A stretch of 64,000 bases of DNA from Carya illinoinensis (GCF_018687715.1 NC_056752.1:47781837-47845836); one strand, 5' to 3'. Numbered from the stretch's first letter, positions 46,284 through 59,649 are shown. Notes: generated by a model from the sequence alone, not told the origin. Translations and numbers: made by a program.

Positions 46284-47775
46284 TATATAATTTTTATATC
46301 TTAGATTCTTACATATTAGTTATTATTTTTGTTAATTTGGTTGATAGTTGTGGATATTATGCTTGTTTGTGTGCTGGATAGTTATGGATTTTAGGATGGT
46401 TTGTGTGCTGGATAGTGGTGGATATTAGGGTTGTTTGTGTGCTACGGACCTCCAATGTTTGTGACTTTCAATTTTCATGGCTTTCTAGCTGATTGAACAA
46501 AATGATGTAGGTTTTTTAATAAAAATATATATGCTGTTCGTTGAATATTAGGGTTGAATTTATATACTCTATTGTTCGGGAGATCCCAAAAGAAGAAGAA
46601 ATAAAGGAAGTTTATGCTATTATTTTTTAAAAAAAAAATGGATGGCCAGATTTGGAGATATAAAAACATTTTTTTTTTTTGGATAAATAATAAATATAGC
46701 CTTAGAATTGATCTGAAAAATAATAAATAATATTTTTTTAATAAAACTTATATATCATAAGATTGTATTTAACCTTATTTCTTACTTTTTGTAAATAAAT
46801 ACTTTAAGGTCCAAATATTTTTTTTTTTTAAGGACACATTGTAAAATCTGTTTTTGAGCTGAACTCTCAGTTGAGGCTGGGAAATAAATTCAAGTTGTAT
46901 AGGTAGGGATAGAGACATCCCTGATTCCCTACCATATACATCTTGAATTTTTTATAAGATTCAAGTCTATATGACTTGATGATTATAAGTCCTAGCAACG
47001 CCAACCTTCCATTAAACAGTTGTTATTAAGTTAATTTCTTTCGTGCATGAAGATGGCAGTTGTTTACTTGTTTCCATATACGGGATCCAATGCCCCATGT
47101 GTTTTTGTAGATCAATTAAAAACACATTGTAAAATGAATTAAAACCATAGAGCATCATCATCAACGAGTTAATTAAATTCATTGTAAGTTGTAACATATA
47201 TAGTACTATAACATTATCTATAAAATAGAGTTTTATGCCATGAGTTATGTTATATATATGTATATAAATATATTATATCTTTATTTATTTTTTCATTCTA
47301 TTCAGGCCATCAACCTTAAATAGATTTTCTGTTTCTTGAAAAATAAAAAAGGATTGATGAGATCAAAAATAAAATTAGGATGAAAGTATAATGTTATGCA
47401 ATAGTTTCTGTTTCTTGCCATTTGCTTTCTTTTCTTGAGTTCTACCTAAAAAATTAACCCCTACCTCACATATATTTGTTTAATAATGTTAGAACAAATG
47501 TTTTAAGTTAGGGGTAAATGATATGGGCTATGATATTAGAACTTAAATGATATTTTGTAGTCTACTCAAGTTATTGGGCTATGGTATTTTAAATTTCTTT
47601 TTTTCTAAAGTCACTAAGTCATATTGAATGTAGCACTTTATTGTTGAATTTGCTTTCTTAGATTTTTTTGAAAGTATTGTTAAATAGTCTTTAATTGAGA
47701 TTGAATTGGTTTTAAATTTTAATATTTATTGTTCTATAGAAACTCATTACACTAATTGTTGGTTGTTTATTTTTC
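46281..47775. other. Leader region of the second hAT element, with 34-bp tandem repeats
   Basis: No coding region is seen. Three ~34-bp tandem units (GATAGTTGTGGATATTA..., each ending GTTTGTGTGCTG) lie at 46343-46443, followed by AT-rich sequence up to the transposase start. The outer left end of the hAT element was not found; no TAGGGG-type terminus is visible here. Confidence 0.45.
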
Positions 47776-49649
47776 TTGATGGATTCTTCAACTTCAACAA
47801 ATGATGTCCAAGAGTTAATACAAAGCCCAAATATGCCTCCGCCTCCACCCCCATCCAATGTAAGTGATAAATCTAACATTGGTGGGTCACAAAGTGGTAG
47901 AGTTAGGTCAATAGTTTGGGATCACTTTACAAGAATACCAAAAGGTGATCCCACTAAACCTAGGGCTACATGTAATTATTGTGGTGTTTCATATGCACGT
48001 GATACAAAGATCAGTGGTACAAAATCTATGAAGCATCACAATGAGAAGCAATGTAAGAAAGACTCTTTTAAGAATACGGATAAGTCTCAAACAACTCTAG
48101 GTTGGAAGGTGGAGGGAGGTAGTGGTGGTGGAGGACTTGTGCCAATTGTATTTAGTGTTGAGGCTTGCCGACAAGTCTTAGCTGAGATGATTATTATTAA
48201 AGAGTTGCCATTTAGATTTATTGAAGGGGAGGGTTTTAGAAAATTTATGTTTGTGGTTTGCCCTAAGTGGGTAGGGATTCCATCTCGTTGGACGATTGCG
48301 AATGATTGTTTTAATTTGTTTACGAGGAAAAAAAATAAATTGAGTGCTTTTCGAGGGCAACGAATTTCCCTCACCACGGATACATGGACATCCGTGCAAA
48401 ATTTTAATTATATGTGTCTCACGGTACGTTTTATTGATGATGACTGGAAGCTACATAAGAGGATTCTTTCCTTTTCTTTGGTTAAAAATCACAAGGATGA
48501 TATCCTTGGTAAGGGCACAGAGTTGTGTTTGCATGATTGGGGGCGACCGAAAATACTTCCAATCACTCTTGATAATGCAAGTTCTAATAATGGAGTCGTT
48601 TCTTATTTGGAAAAAAAACCAAGTATAGGAGGGATACGGTCTTGGAACATAAATTCTTACATGTTTGATATTGTGCCCACATTTTGAATTTAATTGTACG
48701 TGAGGGATTGAAAGAATATGAGGAGTCTATTGCAAAGGTGAGGAGAGTTGTGAAGTATGTTAAATTCTCCCCCCAAAAGTGGAGTACATTTAAGAAATGT
48801 GTGGGGTTGGAAGAGATTCAATGCAAAAGTCATGTTTGCCTAAATGTGCCGACTAGGTGGAACTCCACCTATCTTATGTTGGAGAGGGCTGGAAAATTTA
48901 GAAGGGTTTTTAATCGGTTGGAGGAAGAAGATATGCGCTTTTTAAGTAGTATTGGAAATGATAATTGTGACGCCCCCAAATTCTGTTTGGGATCGGACGG
49001 ACATTTGAAGCGTCGAGACATGCAACACAAGGTTACCTGCCACCATTCATGACATATAAGATGCAATATTCCTAACATGCATCTAACATTATGCAATATT
49101 CGCGTGAATAATTTTTTTTTTAACAATACTATGCACCAAACTGAAAATATCTCAAATACTTAAAACATACTTCATATATAAAGATCCATTGAATAACTAA
49201 AATCACAGCACTAGTCCAAAATAGTTATGATTCAAAAGTACTGGAGATGCAACTCCATCGTACAAGTAGTAATTTAACTACTATATTAACATTAACGACT
49301 CCTCGTCGTTCAGTCGACTGTGTCTAGTTGGTCAGCTCCTGATCCTCCTTCAAGTCCTGTAACAAGATCTACCATTCAGGGGGAATGGTAGTTGGGACTA
49401 CCACGGTGAGATTTGATTACAAATCTCAGCAAGTTAACAAAAAACTTCCACACAGGCTAATGATGCATGGATGACAGTAAAAGTATAAATACATAATCAA
49501 ATTCATAAGTAATTAAAGCATAACTTAGAGTACAACATAGCATAATTGACATAACTTAAATTGAAACATGAACTGAGTTTGACTTGACATGAACTTAATC
49601 TGAAACTTGACTTAGCATGAATTTACTCTGAAACTTGAATTAACATGAA

Positions 49650-49780
49650 AAATACATACTCCACAGTTGTTGTGGCCCCATGTATTCTACGTGTAAATAC
49701 ATACTCCACAGTTGTTGTGGTCCCATGTATTCTACATGTAAATACATACTCCACAGTTGTTGTGGCCCCATGTATTCTAC
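49650..49780. repeat. Minisatellite in X2, three units
   Basis: Three units of about 40 bases, each AATACATACTCCACAGTTGT...CCATGTATTCTA, containing a short hairpin (CCACAGTTGTTGTGG). X1 carries five units of the same repeat in reverse orientation. Confidence 0.85.
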
Positions 49781-50107
49781 ATAAACTGAATGTACTCAAG
49801 ATGAAACGTGACTGGAATACGAAAGGACTGAAACCCTGACGTAACATAACGTGATTTGAACATAACTTGAAATACATGACCAACTTGAGATAGAAACATT
49901 TCGTAACATGGCATAACATATAATAGACAACATATTTAACATGACATACTTGTAATGTATAATAATACATGACAGAATATATTATGTAACAGATAAAAAT
50001 TGATGACAGAATAAATTCTGTATAATAGACAATTACGTGATAACTTGGCATGACATGACATATATGATAACATACATACACACACTGTAGTTCCTTTACT
50101 TAGCACA

Positions 50108-53100
50108 TGTAACAGCCCGCTAGAAATTCAATTGTGAAATTTCTATTAACTTTAGGAATCTCGTGAAAACCCCATAAGTTTTCACGAATCCATTAATCGT
50201 ATAGGTTTTTGTCTAACTACATAGTTAGTATTATTATTTACTATGGTATCAGAAGTGTATTTTTAATTATTGGAGATAGTTAGAAGTGTCAAAATGTATT
50301 ATGGTTTGTGCCATTAGACTCGGAGGGTTATTTAAAGTCTTATGGCGCAATAACATTTTTTCATATTTTCGAACAAAACGTCTGTTCAAAACTGTAGATA
50401 TTATTGGATAAAAAGAAATATCTTGAGATAATTTTCATGAATATTATTGGATAAAAATATTTTGAGTTGATTTTTATAAATATTATTAGATAAAAATATC
50501 TTAAGTTGATTTTTTGTAGATACTATTGGCTAGAATATTATGAAATAATCTTTTATAGATATTTTGGGTAGGAGAAAACTACACTCAACTCTCAACTCCA
50601 GCCTCATCTCTTCCATATCTCATCCATAAGTATCTCCAGCCACCTCTCCCCACGAAATTATCTTCATTTACACTTTCCATTGAAAGAATATCAAACACTC
50701 TCTCTCGGATAGTTTTTAGGAGGTCTTTTGCACACCCATTTCGAAGCTTTTGTAAGTATTTTATCATAAAATCTCCTTCATATAAGTTGTTCTTTTTTGA
50801 ATCTAGTTTACATGGATATCTTATTTGCCCCATTTGAAGATCATTTGGTTAGTCAAATATTGTGTAAACTATAGAAAGGTCATTCTGGGAGATAAACTGG
50901 AGAATATGTTATAGTTTGGAGTTTTTGACCAAGCTAATGGATAGATATTGGTCCGAAATTTTTATGGAGTATTGTTAACATGTATATGTGACTATTGGTT
51001 GAGGATTTTTGTATGATTAAAGGTTTTGATGAAAGATTTTCTTAGATTTAGAAACTTAGAAACTGGAAGAAGAAAAACAGTTTCTGTTTTGAGAAAGTTT
51101 AACTCTTTGGTGGTCTAAACCTATTCTAATGACTTTAATAATTTTATTGGAGGATCCTAAGTATCTTATATACATGTTATATTATTATTTTGAAGATATT
51201 TAATGTTAGTTTCAAAGATATGAAATTTTATGCAAAGAGATATTCAAATAAGCCAAAGTGTGGATATTCTTGGCTAAAATTTATGTTTTAGTTAATTTCT
51301 AACCATTTGATTTTGAATTAGAAGCTTATATATGTTTTAGGACATCTTTTTAAACTATGTGATGGTTTGGTTTGAAGATCATATATTTATAAGTCATAGA
51401 TCAAGAGATTTATCAAAACTAGTTGAGGAAAAAGTTTTTGTTTTTGGACTAAGTGTAAAACCAAAAACTTCAAATGTTATTTTGTGATTTTGGTGACTTT
51501 AGTTTGATGATTTAAAGTATGGTTGATGTTAGGATGATATTATGAATATGTTAGAAGTAAGATTTGATTTTTAAAATTCTTGGAGATGTTTTGATTTAAA
51601 GTCAAAATTTGTGATTCAAGTGCTTAGATCTTTTTATAAAAAAGTTTGGTGTTAATTATTAGCTTTTTCTAAATGGATGTTTTAAGTATGGTTTTGAACT
51701 TAGGATTGGAAGATGTTTGTTGTAAAATTTTTGTTTAAGCATGAGTTTTGAAATTGGAAGGAATTGCAACAAAAATCAAGGGAAATGGCCTATGGATGTT
51801 TTGGTCATAGTGTGTTCTTCATGGTTGTGTTTTGTTTTAAATTTTTCTGAGTTGATATTTAAGTTTAGGATAAAATTTACATGAGGAATGTAAATTTTGG
51901 AAACTTTTGGAGTTAGTATGCAAAATCCTTAAGTTATGGGTAAAACGGTCATTTTCCCACATGTAGAGAGTAAAATGAAAATTTTACTCTTTAAGTTAGT
52001 ATTTTTCATATTTTAAATTATTAGTGATTTAGTTCTAACTTTTAGAATCACTAATTACAGTTCCTCGTGGTCGTACTTGAAGTTTTATAAAAAAATGCGG
52101 AGATCGAGGTAAGTTAGTTTTTAACTTACTAGCAGTCTACTGTGTATGTGTGCTAAGTAAATGAACTACAGTGTATGTATGCGTGTTATCATATATGTCA
52201 TGCCATGCCAAGTTATCACGTAATTGTCTATTATACAGAATTTATTTTGTCATCAATTTTTATCTGTTACATAATATATTCTGTCATGTATTACTGTACC
52301 TTACAAGTACGTCATGCTAAGTATGCCATCTATTACATATATGTCAAGTCATGTAATATTCACTGTTGCAAGTATGTCATATTAAATATGTTGTCTATTA
52401 TATGTTATGCAATGTTACGAAATATTTCTATCTCAATTTGGTCATGTATTTCAAGTTATATTCAAGTCACGTTATGTTACGTCAGAGCTTCAGTCATTTC
52501 GTATTCCAGTTACGTTTCATCTTGATTACTTATGTATGGGGTCACAGTAATTGTGACGCATACACTACGTGAGACACAGCAATTGTGACACGTAGAATAC
52601 ATGGAGCCACAACAACTGTGGAGTATGTATTTAAGCAGTTAAAGAATAAGTTTTCGTAGAATACATGGGGCCACAACAACTGTGGAGTATGTATTTACAC
52701 GTAGAATACATGGGGCCACAACAACTGTGAAGTATGTATTTTTCATGTTAAGTCAAGTTTGTGTAGAATACATGGGGCCACAACAACTGTGGAGTATGTA
52801 TTTACACGTAGAATACATGGGGCCACAACAACTGTGGAGTATGTATTTTTCATGTTAAGTCAAGTTTCAGATCAAGTTCATGTCAAGTCAAGTTCAGTTC
52901 ATGTTTCAATTTAAGTTATGTCAATTATGCTATGTTGTACGCCAAGTTATGCTTTAATTACTTATGAATTTGATTATGCATTTATGCTTTTACTGTCATG
53001 CATGCATCATTAGCTTGTGTGGAAGTTTTTTTGTTAACTTACTGAGATTTATAATCAAATCTCACTTTGGTAGTCCCAACTACCATTCCCCCCGAATGGT

Positions 53101-53506
53101 AGATCTTGTTACAGGACCTGAAAGAGAATCAGGAGCTAATCAACTAGACACAGTTGACTAAGCGACGGTGCGCAATGTTAATATAGTAGTTAACGTAAAT
53201 TACTACTTGTACAATGGAGTTGCATCTTTAGTACTTTTTGGATCATAACCATTTTGGACTAGTGTTATGATCTATTCAATGGGTCTTTATGTATGAAGTA
53301 TGTTTTAAGCATTTGGGATATTTTCAATTTGGTGCATAGTATTGCTAAAAAAAAAAAAATTATCCGCTGCCAATATTGCATAATGTTAGATGCATGTTAG
53401 GAACATTGCATCTTATATGTCATGAACGGGGGCAGGTAACCTTGTGTTGCATGTCTCGACGCTTCAAATATCCATCCGATCCCAAACGAAATTTGGGGGC
53501 GTCACA
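50108..53506 (+). mobile_element. Long solo-LTR-like element X1, nested in X2 in opposite orientation
   Basis: 3,399 bp from TGTAACAGCCCGCTAG to GGGGGCGTCACA, flanked by GCACA at 50103-50107 and 53507-53511. No gag-pol, and no terminal direct repeat of its own, which fits a solo LTR. It matches X2 (48966-50107, 53512-54558 and 55900-56386) on the opposite strand, producing a large inverted-repeat structure. A fairly intact CT-rich promoter-like stretch lies at 50585-50650. Confidence 0.78.
52592..52848. repeat. Minisatellite in X1, five units
   Basis: Five units beginning GTAGAATACATGG and ending GTATGTATTT. The spacers alternate between ACAC and TTCATGTTAAGTCAAG types, suggesting that units were amplified in pairs. 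X2 has three units. Confidence 0.88.
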
Positions 53507-54558
53507 GCACACATACACAATAGACTGCTAGTAAGTTAAAAGCTAACTTACCTCGATCTCCGCGTTTCTTATAAAACTTTAAGCGCGATCATGAGGAACT
53601 GTAATTAGTGATTCTAAAAATTAGCATTAAATCACTAATAAATTAAAATATGAAAAATACTAACTTAAAGAGTAAAATTTCTATTTTACTTTCTGCATGT
53701 AGGAAAATGACCGTTTTACCCATAACTTAAGGATTTTGCATACTAACTCCAGATGTCACCAAAATTTACATACCTCATGTAAATTTTATCCTCAATTCAA
53801 ATATCAATTTAGAAAAATTTAAAACTAATCACAACTATTAAAACTCCATAGGGCCAAAATTCTCATATACTATTTCCATTGATTTTTGTTTTCTATCTTG
53901 TTTTGATCAACCTTTTGATTTATGACTTATAAGTATGTGATCTTCAAACCAAACCATCACATTGTTTAAAAAGATATCCTAAAACATATATAAGCTTCTA
54001 ATTCAAGATCACATGGTTAGAAATTAACCAAAACATAAATTTAGCCAAGAACATCCACACTTTGGCTTATCTGAATATCTCTTTGCATAAAATTTCATAT
54101 CTTTGAAACTAACATCAAATATCTTCAAAATAATAATATAAAATGTATATAAGATGCTTAGAATCCTCCAATAAAATTATCAAAGTCATTAGAATAGGTT
54201 TAGACTACCAAAGAGTTAAACTTTCTCAAAACAGAAACTGTTTTTCTTCTTCCAGTTTCTAAGTTTCTAAATCTAAGAAAATCTTTCATCAAAACCTTTA
54301 ATCATGCAAAAATCCTCAACCAATAGTCATATATACATGTTAACAATACTCCATAAAAATTTCGGACCAATATCTATCCATTAGCTTGGTCAAAAAATCT
54401 AAATTATAACATATTCTCCAGTTTATCTCCCAGAATGACCTTTCTATAGTTTACATAATATTTGACTGATCAAATAATTTTCAAATGGGACAAATAAAAT
54501 ATTCATGTAAACTAGACTCAAAAAAGAACAACTTATATGAAGGAAATTTTATGATAAA

Positions 54559-55894
54559 TGTTGCCCAGATGACTAACATAAGAGGGGGGTGAATTGAGTT
54601 GTATTAAAAAAATAACAATTATAAATCAAATATATAATATAAAATATAAACAAAATATGAAATAACAATAAATATAAAGAGTAAGGGTAAGAGGGAAGCA
54701 AACTCAGTATGTTAACGAGGTTCGGCCCCACTGCCTACGTCCTCGCCTCAAGCTACCCCTTGAGAATTCCCAAATTCACTATTCAACCTCCTTCAGGTGG
54801 AGATAGAAACCTATTACACCTTTGAACAACACCGCTACAAAGGATCCGTGTAGAACACCCTCTACACTTGCAATCACCTTACATGTGGTGATTCAATTAT
54901 TCCCCGTGTAGAATACTTTCTACACACACAAGGGTTATACACACCCTTTTTCTGATACAAGAGCTGATAGTAGGTACGTTATTAGAAAACACTCCTCAAT
55001 GAGTGAAATAAGAACAATACAGCGCAAACTATATCTTTCAAAATGAACAAGGATTAATGCTCAATGCTTAGAGAAGAGAGAATGAAAGCTTTGAATGAAT
55101 ATTGTATACTCTTGGTGTTGTGAATATGAAGCTCTCAAATGATCTATTTATAGGCATATGAGACTTCATATTCAAATTTAAAAGATTCACATGTCAAAGA
55201 CAACATCATTCACTTTTTCAAAAAATTCAAATAAAAGGTTCTTCCTTTTCAATTGTCAAAGACAACATCATTCACTTTTTCAAAAAAATCAAACCTATTC
55301 TTTTACTTTTGGCATATGACAAAATAAGCACATTTTCCTTTTCAAAAAATCCAAACCTAATCTTTTACTTTTTGCATATGACAAAATGAGCACACTTTAC
55401 TTTTCAAAATTTTCAAACAAAATCATCTACCTTTTGTATAAGTCTAGAAAAGCATCAATCACTTTTAAAAATATTCAAATAAAACATGCACATGTGAAAG
55501 ATGACAATCAATCGTCTTTAATATTTTCAAAATTCAACCATTTAATCAAGGCATGCACATGCAAAAGATGACAATCAATCATTTTTCAAAATTTTCAAAT
55601 TTAATTTTCAAAAATATTCATGCACATGTGGAAAATGTATTTTAATGCTTTATGATAAAATATTAATTTTGAGCATTAATCTTAATTTCGAATTTTAAGA
55701 GATTTACAACATGACTCTATGACTTTAATGTGAACTTGTTTCCTTCTTGCTCATGCTTGGTTCTTTGATGTGCTTGATTCCATTGTGTGAACAACTTGAA
55801 CTTGAAACTCCTTTATTCTTTGAATTTATTTGTTATCATCAAAATCCATGTGTAGATTTATAATCACATGAAACTTGAAACCTTGGGTTCAACA
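54559..55894 (-). mobile_element. Copia-like (SIRE-type) solo LTR Y, nested in X2
   Basis: 1,336 bp from TGTTGCCCAG to GGTTCAACA, flanked by ATAAA at 54554-54558 and 55895-55899. On the minus strand it opens TGTTGAACC and soon has TTTTGATGATAACAAA. A TATAAATAG box follows (plus-strand 55140-55150), and it ends in CTCTTATGTTAGTCATCTGGGCAACA-type sequence next to AATTCACCCCCCTC. These are features I associate with SIRE/Maximus-type copia LTRs. No internal domains are present. The empty site can be read from X1. Confidence 0.75.
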
Positions 55895-57496
55895 ATAAAA
55901 CACTTACAAAAGCTTCGAAATGGGCATACAAAAGAACTCCTATAAGCTGTCCGAGAGAAAGTGTTTGATATTTTTTTAAAGGAACGTGTAAATAAAGATA
56001 AGTTCTTGGGTGATGGCTGGAGATACTTAAGGACGAGATAAGGAAGATGATAAGGCTGGAGTTGAGAGTTGAGTGTAGTTTTCTCCTACCCAAAATATCT
56101 ATAAAAGATTATCTCATAATATTCTATCCAATAATATCTATAAAAATCAGCTTAAGATATTTTCCAAATGTGGAGTAGATTTGGAAGAGTAAGGTGGCTA
56201 AAATGTTTCCATGTGTCCAAATAAAACTTTCTAACTATCTCCAATAATCAAAAACACACTCCTGATACCACAGTGAGTAATAATATTAACTATACGATTA
56301 ATAGATTCATGAAAATTTATAGGGTCTTCACGAGATTCTTAAAGTCAATAGAAATTTTACCGTTAAATTTATAGCGGGCTGTTACAATAATGATGACGAT
56401 GATGAAGGTGATGTGGTGACTAGTAGAAAGTCAAAGAAGTTAGGGCCTCCCAATGCATCCGATTGGGATAAGGTAAAGTTCTTTGAGAAATTTCTTGCAT
56501 TATTTCATTATGCAACTTTACACTTTTCGAGGGGTGAGTATGTAACTTGCAATACTTTTTTTACCGAGTTGGTTAATATTAAAAATGCCATTAATATAGA
56601 GTGTGAAGAAGAAAGACCCGTGGTAGGATTAATGGTCACAAATATGAAGAGAAAATTTGAAAAGTATTGGTAGAATATGGATAATCAGAATATGTTGCTC
56701 TACGTTGGGATTATTCTTGATCCTCATTACAAGATGCGATATCTTGACTTTGGGTTGAGAAAAATGTATGCATATGATCAATCAAAAATCATTGATTTGA
56801 GTTGGAAGGTGAAAAATATATTTATTAGCATGTATGAGGCATACATCCAAGATGAAGAAGGGAGTTCTTCTCAACGCACGGGTTCCTCACGTAAAGATGC
56901 AAGTCCTCCCACAACTCAGTTTAAGAATAGACAGGCTGCATTGATGGCCCAATTTAAGCAAGAGTTACAGTCAGAAGATTCTCTGGAAAACAAGTCAAAG
57001 GTTGATAGATATCTAGCTGAAAAAAGTGAGGATCAAGGTGAAGGTTTTGACCTACTCAACTGGTGGAAGGTGACTTCAGTTAGATATCACGTACTTTCGA
57101 AGGTTGCACGAGATGTACTTGCGATACCGGTATCTACTGTGGCCTCTAAATCTACATTCAGCACTGCAGGTCGTGTACTTGACCATTTTCGAAATAGTTT
57201 AAATCCGATGATGGTTGAGGCTCTCATATGTGCACAAAATTGGCTCCGTTCTTCCTTTACTCCAATAAGTTTTAGGACTTTAATGGATGAAATGAAGGAA
57301 TTTGAGAAGCATATAGATATGGGTATGTAATCATGTTACGTTTGATTTATTTTGTGGTATATTTTGTTTTATCTTCTATATTATTTTAATTTTATTTAAT
57401 TTGTTGTGTTTTAAATTTTTTTGGATTGAAGGAGAACTTGTTGGGGAATTTTCTGATTCTGTAGAAGGATCAAATTCAATGGCTACCAGCTCTTAA

Positions 57497-59649
57497 CCCA
57501 TGTTGATGTAAGACCAAAAAGGTGAGACCGTGAGAAAATAGAATGATTGTTTTGTGCTCAAGTCAAATCTGTTTTTTTTTTTTTTCCCAGTTTTATTTCT
57601 TTCTTTATTACATTTTCTGTTTGTAAAATCTGATGATGATCTATGTAGCCTCATGTCTCCATCATCTGTTTGTAAAATCTGGGCTCTCTGTTTTTCAAAG
57701 TAGTAGCTAGATTATTAATGTTAAAGAATACTATTCTGGCTAAACTAATGTTGAGTGGACAGCATGTGTTTTGGAATTCTATTTGATGTTTCTTACATGA
57801 GTTTGGTTCTATTTGATGTTGGTTCAAACTTGGTCCTTATCTTTATTTTGTATTTTCTGCATGTTCAAGACTATATAATGGGTTATGTAAACATTGTCAA
57901 TTAATTTGTTATGGCTAAGATTAAGAATGTGAGGGGGTTTTTTAATGAAAATTTCTTTTACAGCTTTTATAATAAATTAGTTAAACTCCTAATCACACGA
58001 TCACACCCACAGGAATATGGGTGGTGTACTACTTGTATTTTTTCTTTTTTCTTTTTTATTTTGTACTTTCAATTTTTCTGCATGTTCAAGACTATATAAT
58101 GGGTTGTGTAAACATTGTCAATTAATTTGTTATGGCTAAGAATGTGAGAAAATTTTGTAATGAAGATTTTTTTACAGCTTTTATATTAATTTTCCTAAAT
58201 TCCTAATCACACGACCACACCCATAGGAATATGGGTGGTGTAATGCAGTTTTAACTTCAAAAACACTAGTAAGTAGTGACATCAGTCATCAAGCTTTCCT
58301 AAATATGAATTTGAAATCTTTTTTTTTTTCACATTAATACAAATAAAACAGTATATTAATTGTGTTAATAAAGAGAAATGTACATAAATATTTTCAATTA
58401 ATATAAAACTAGAGGCTTGTATTTTTTTCCTTTTCTTTATTTTGTATTTTCTGCATGTTCAAGGCTATATAATGGATTGTGTAAACATTGTCAATTAATT
58501 TGTTATGGCTAAGAATGTGAGGGAATTTTGTAATAAAGATTTTTTTTGCGGCTTTTATATTAATTTTCCTTATTTTATATGATTATTTGCATCTAGGTGA
58601 AGCAAGAAATGGTTATATTTTTTATATAAGTATTTGCTGGGATTCAATAAAGAAATGATCTATCTTTCTAGTTTCTACCATTTGTAGAGAAAGGGAGTGG
58701 TTAACGGCGCGCTGTGATTTTTTTACTTTTTTTTTCTACAAATCTGTGATCTCAACCTTGATGGAGAAATTGATTGTGAGGGATTTGTGGCACTTATCCA
58801 GTAGCTGATAGTTAGGGACTGATTCTCACTTTGCCTAATTGTATAATTTGTATTTTGTATTGATGTAATTATGTTAATGCTTTATGCTACTGTTGGTCAT
58901 TTTTTTTTACGTAATTTATGTTACTGTTAGTCTGTTTAGTGCACTGTGTATCAGTGCTTTTGATGTAAATTATTAAATATGACTTCTAGTCTTTGATAGT
59001 TCTTTTTTTTTAAGACATTTTAATTTTCAGTTTTTAAATATGCTTGGGAATGGATTTTTATTTTTCTTTCTTTTAGAAGGTCGATTTGAATCATTTGATG
59101 TATGTAAGATACATGAAAGTAGATTTTAGCTGTATTTTTTTCTTCTTCTTCTTTTTTAAAAGACCTTTCTTTCTTTTTTAAGATAATGCAAGTTGCAAAT
59201 TGCAATTAAGTTAGTAGTTTGCTATATGATAAATATTAAATGGTATATGCAATGATTGATTGATCCCCTTGTTTAAATTGTTTGGATGTATATAGAAATT
59301 TTTTATTTTTTTGACAGTAAAATATTTATGGTTATTTTTATTTATCTTTCTAAGTTTTTTTTTTTTTTTTTTTTTGTATTTTTTGCTTCAAACTAGATAA
59401 ATTGTTAGAGGATTCTAACTATTGGGCAAAAATAACTGTAAGAAAGATATTGGGCTATTGGCCCATTTGGAAGCCGGTCAGACCAATTGGATCGACCGAA
59501 CCAAATGGGACCGCACCACACCGATCTTTATAAGGTTCGGTCTGGTCCAGGGTGGGGAGACCCTGGACCGAATAGATTCGGTCCGGTCCATTAAACCTCC
59601 CGGGACCGGACAATGGACCTGACCGGACCAGACCGAACTCCCCTTAGAT
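57497..59649. other. 3' region of the second hAT element, with three dispersed repeats and a GC-rich end
   Basis: Three copies of a ~145-190 bp unit lie at 57842-58045, 58056-58246 and 58435-58578, sharing CTGCATGTTCAAG, ACATTGTCAATTAATTTG and GGCTAAGAATGTGAG. At 59455-59649 a GC-rich block of CCGGTCC/GGACCGG motifs ends CTCCCCTTA, likely the hAT subterminal region and right end. Nothing coding is seen. Confidence 0.55.

Larger units (their letters stand above)
48966..56386 (-). mobile_element. Long solo-LTR-like element X2, inserted in the hAT transposase
   Basis: It begins TGTGACGCCCCCAAAT and ends GCGGGCTGTTACA, that is TG...CA in either reading. It is flanked by 5-bp duplications ATAAT (48961-48965 and 56387-56391). 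After removal of the two nested insertions about 2.7 kb remain. It has no coding capacity and no internal domain, and its sequence is the reverse of X1. I interpret it as a solo LTR of a long-LTR Ty3-gypsy family (TGTAACA-type ends, Tekay/Del-like); the family name is inference from memory. Confidence 0.75.
47776..57496 (+). pseudogene. hAT transposase interrupted by nested LTR elements
   Basis: The N-terminal half (47776-48965) has a Pro-rich start and a BED zinc finger (WDHFTRIPKGDP, CNYCG, H-x4-C region). An LPFRFIEGEGF block and the hAT catalytic core follow (TDTWTSVQNFNYM, TLDNASSNNG, CAHILNLIV, VPTRWNSTYLM). The coding sequence stops at 48965 in the 5-bp repeat ATAAT and resumes at 56392. 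There follow a middle region, an hATC block (VLAIPVSTVASKSTFSTAGRVLD, with E replaced by K) and a short last exon (57432-57496) after a GTATGT donor. Independent breaks are an extra base in an A run near 48612, a TGA within the CAHILNL region near 48666, and a TAG after FEKYW at 56671. It was dead or dying before or after the insertion. Confidence 0.87.

Noticed and set aside
49623..50081. 152-codon antisense open frame rich in Tyr, Ile and Cys, with a relative at 52175-52525
   Set aside because: It lies inside the solo-LTR elements in low-complexity CATGTAA-type sequence. Both copies are explained by the inverted repeat, and there is no domain or signal.
52592..52848. CRISPR-like regularly spaced repeats
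   Set aside because: A plant genome with two spacer types that repeat themselves; it is a minisatellite in an LTR.
59422..59622. 66-codon ORF in the CCGGTCC-rich block
   Set aside because: It is made of transposon subterminal repeats read in frame; not a gene.
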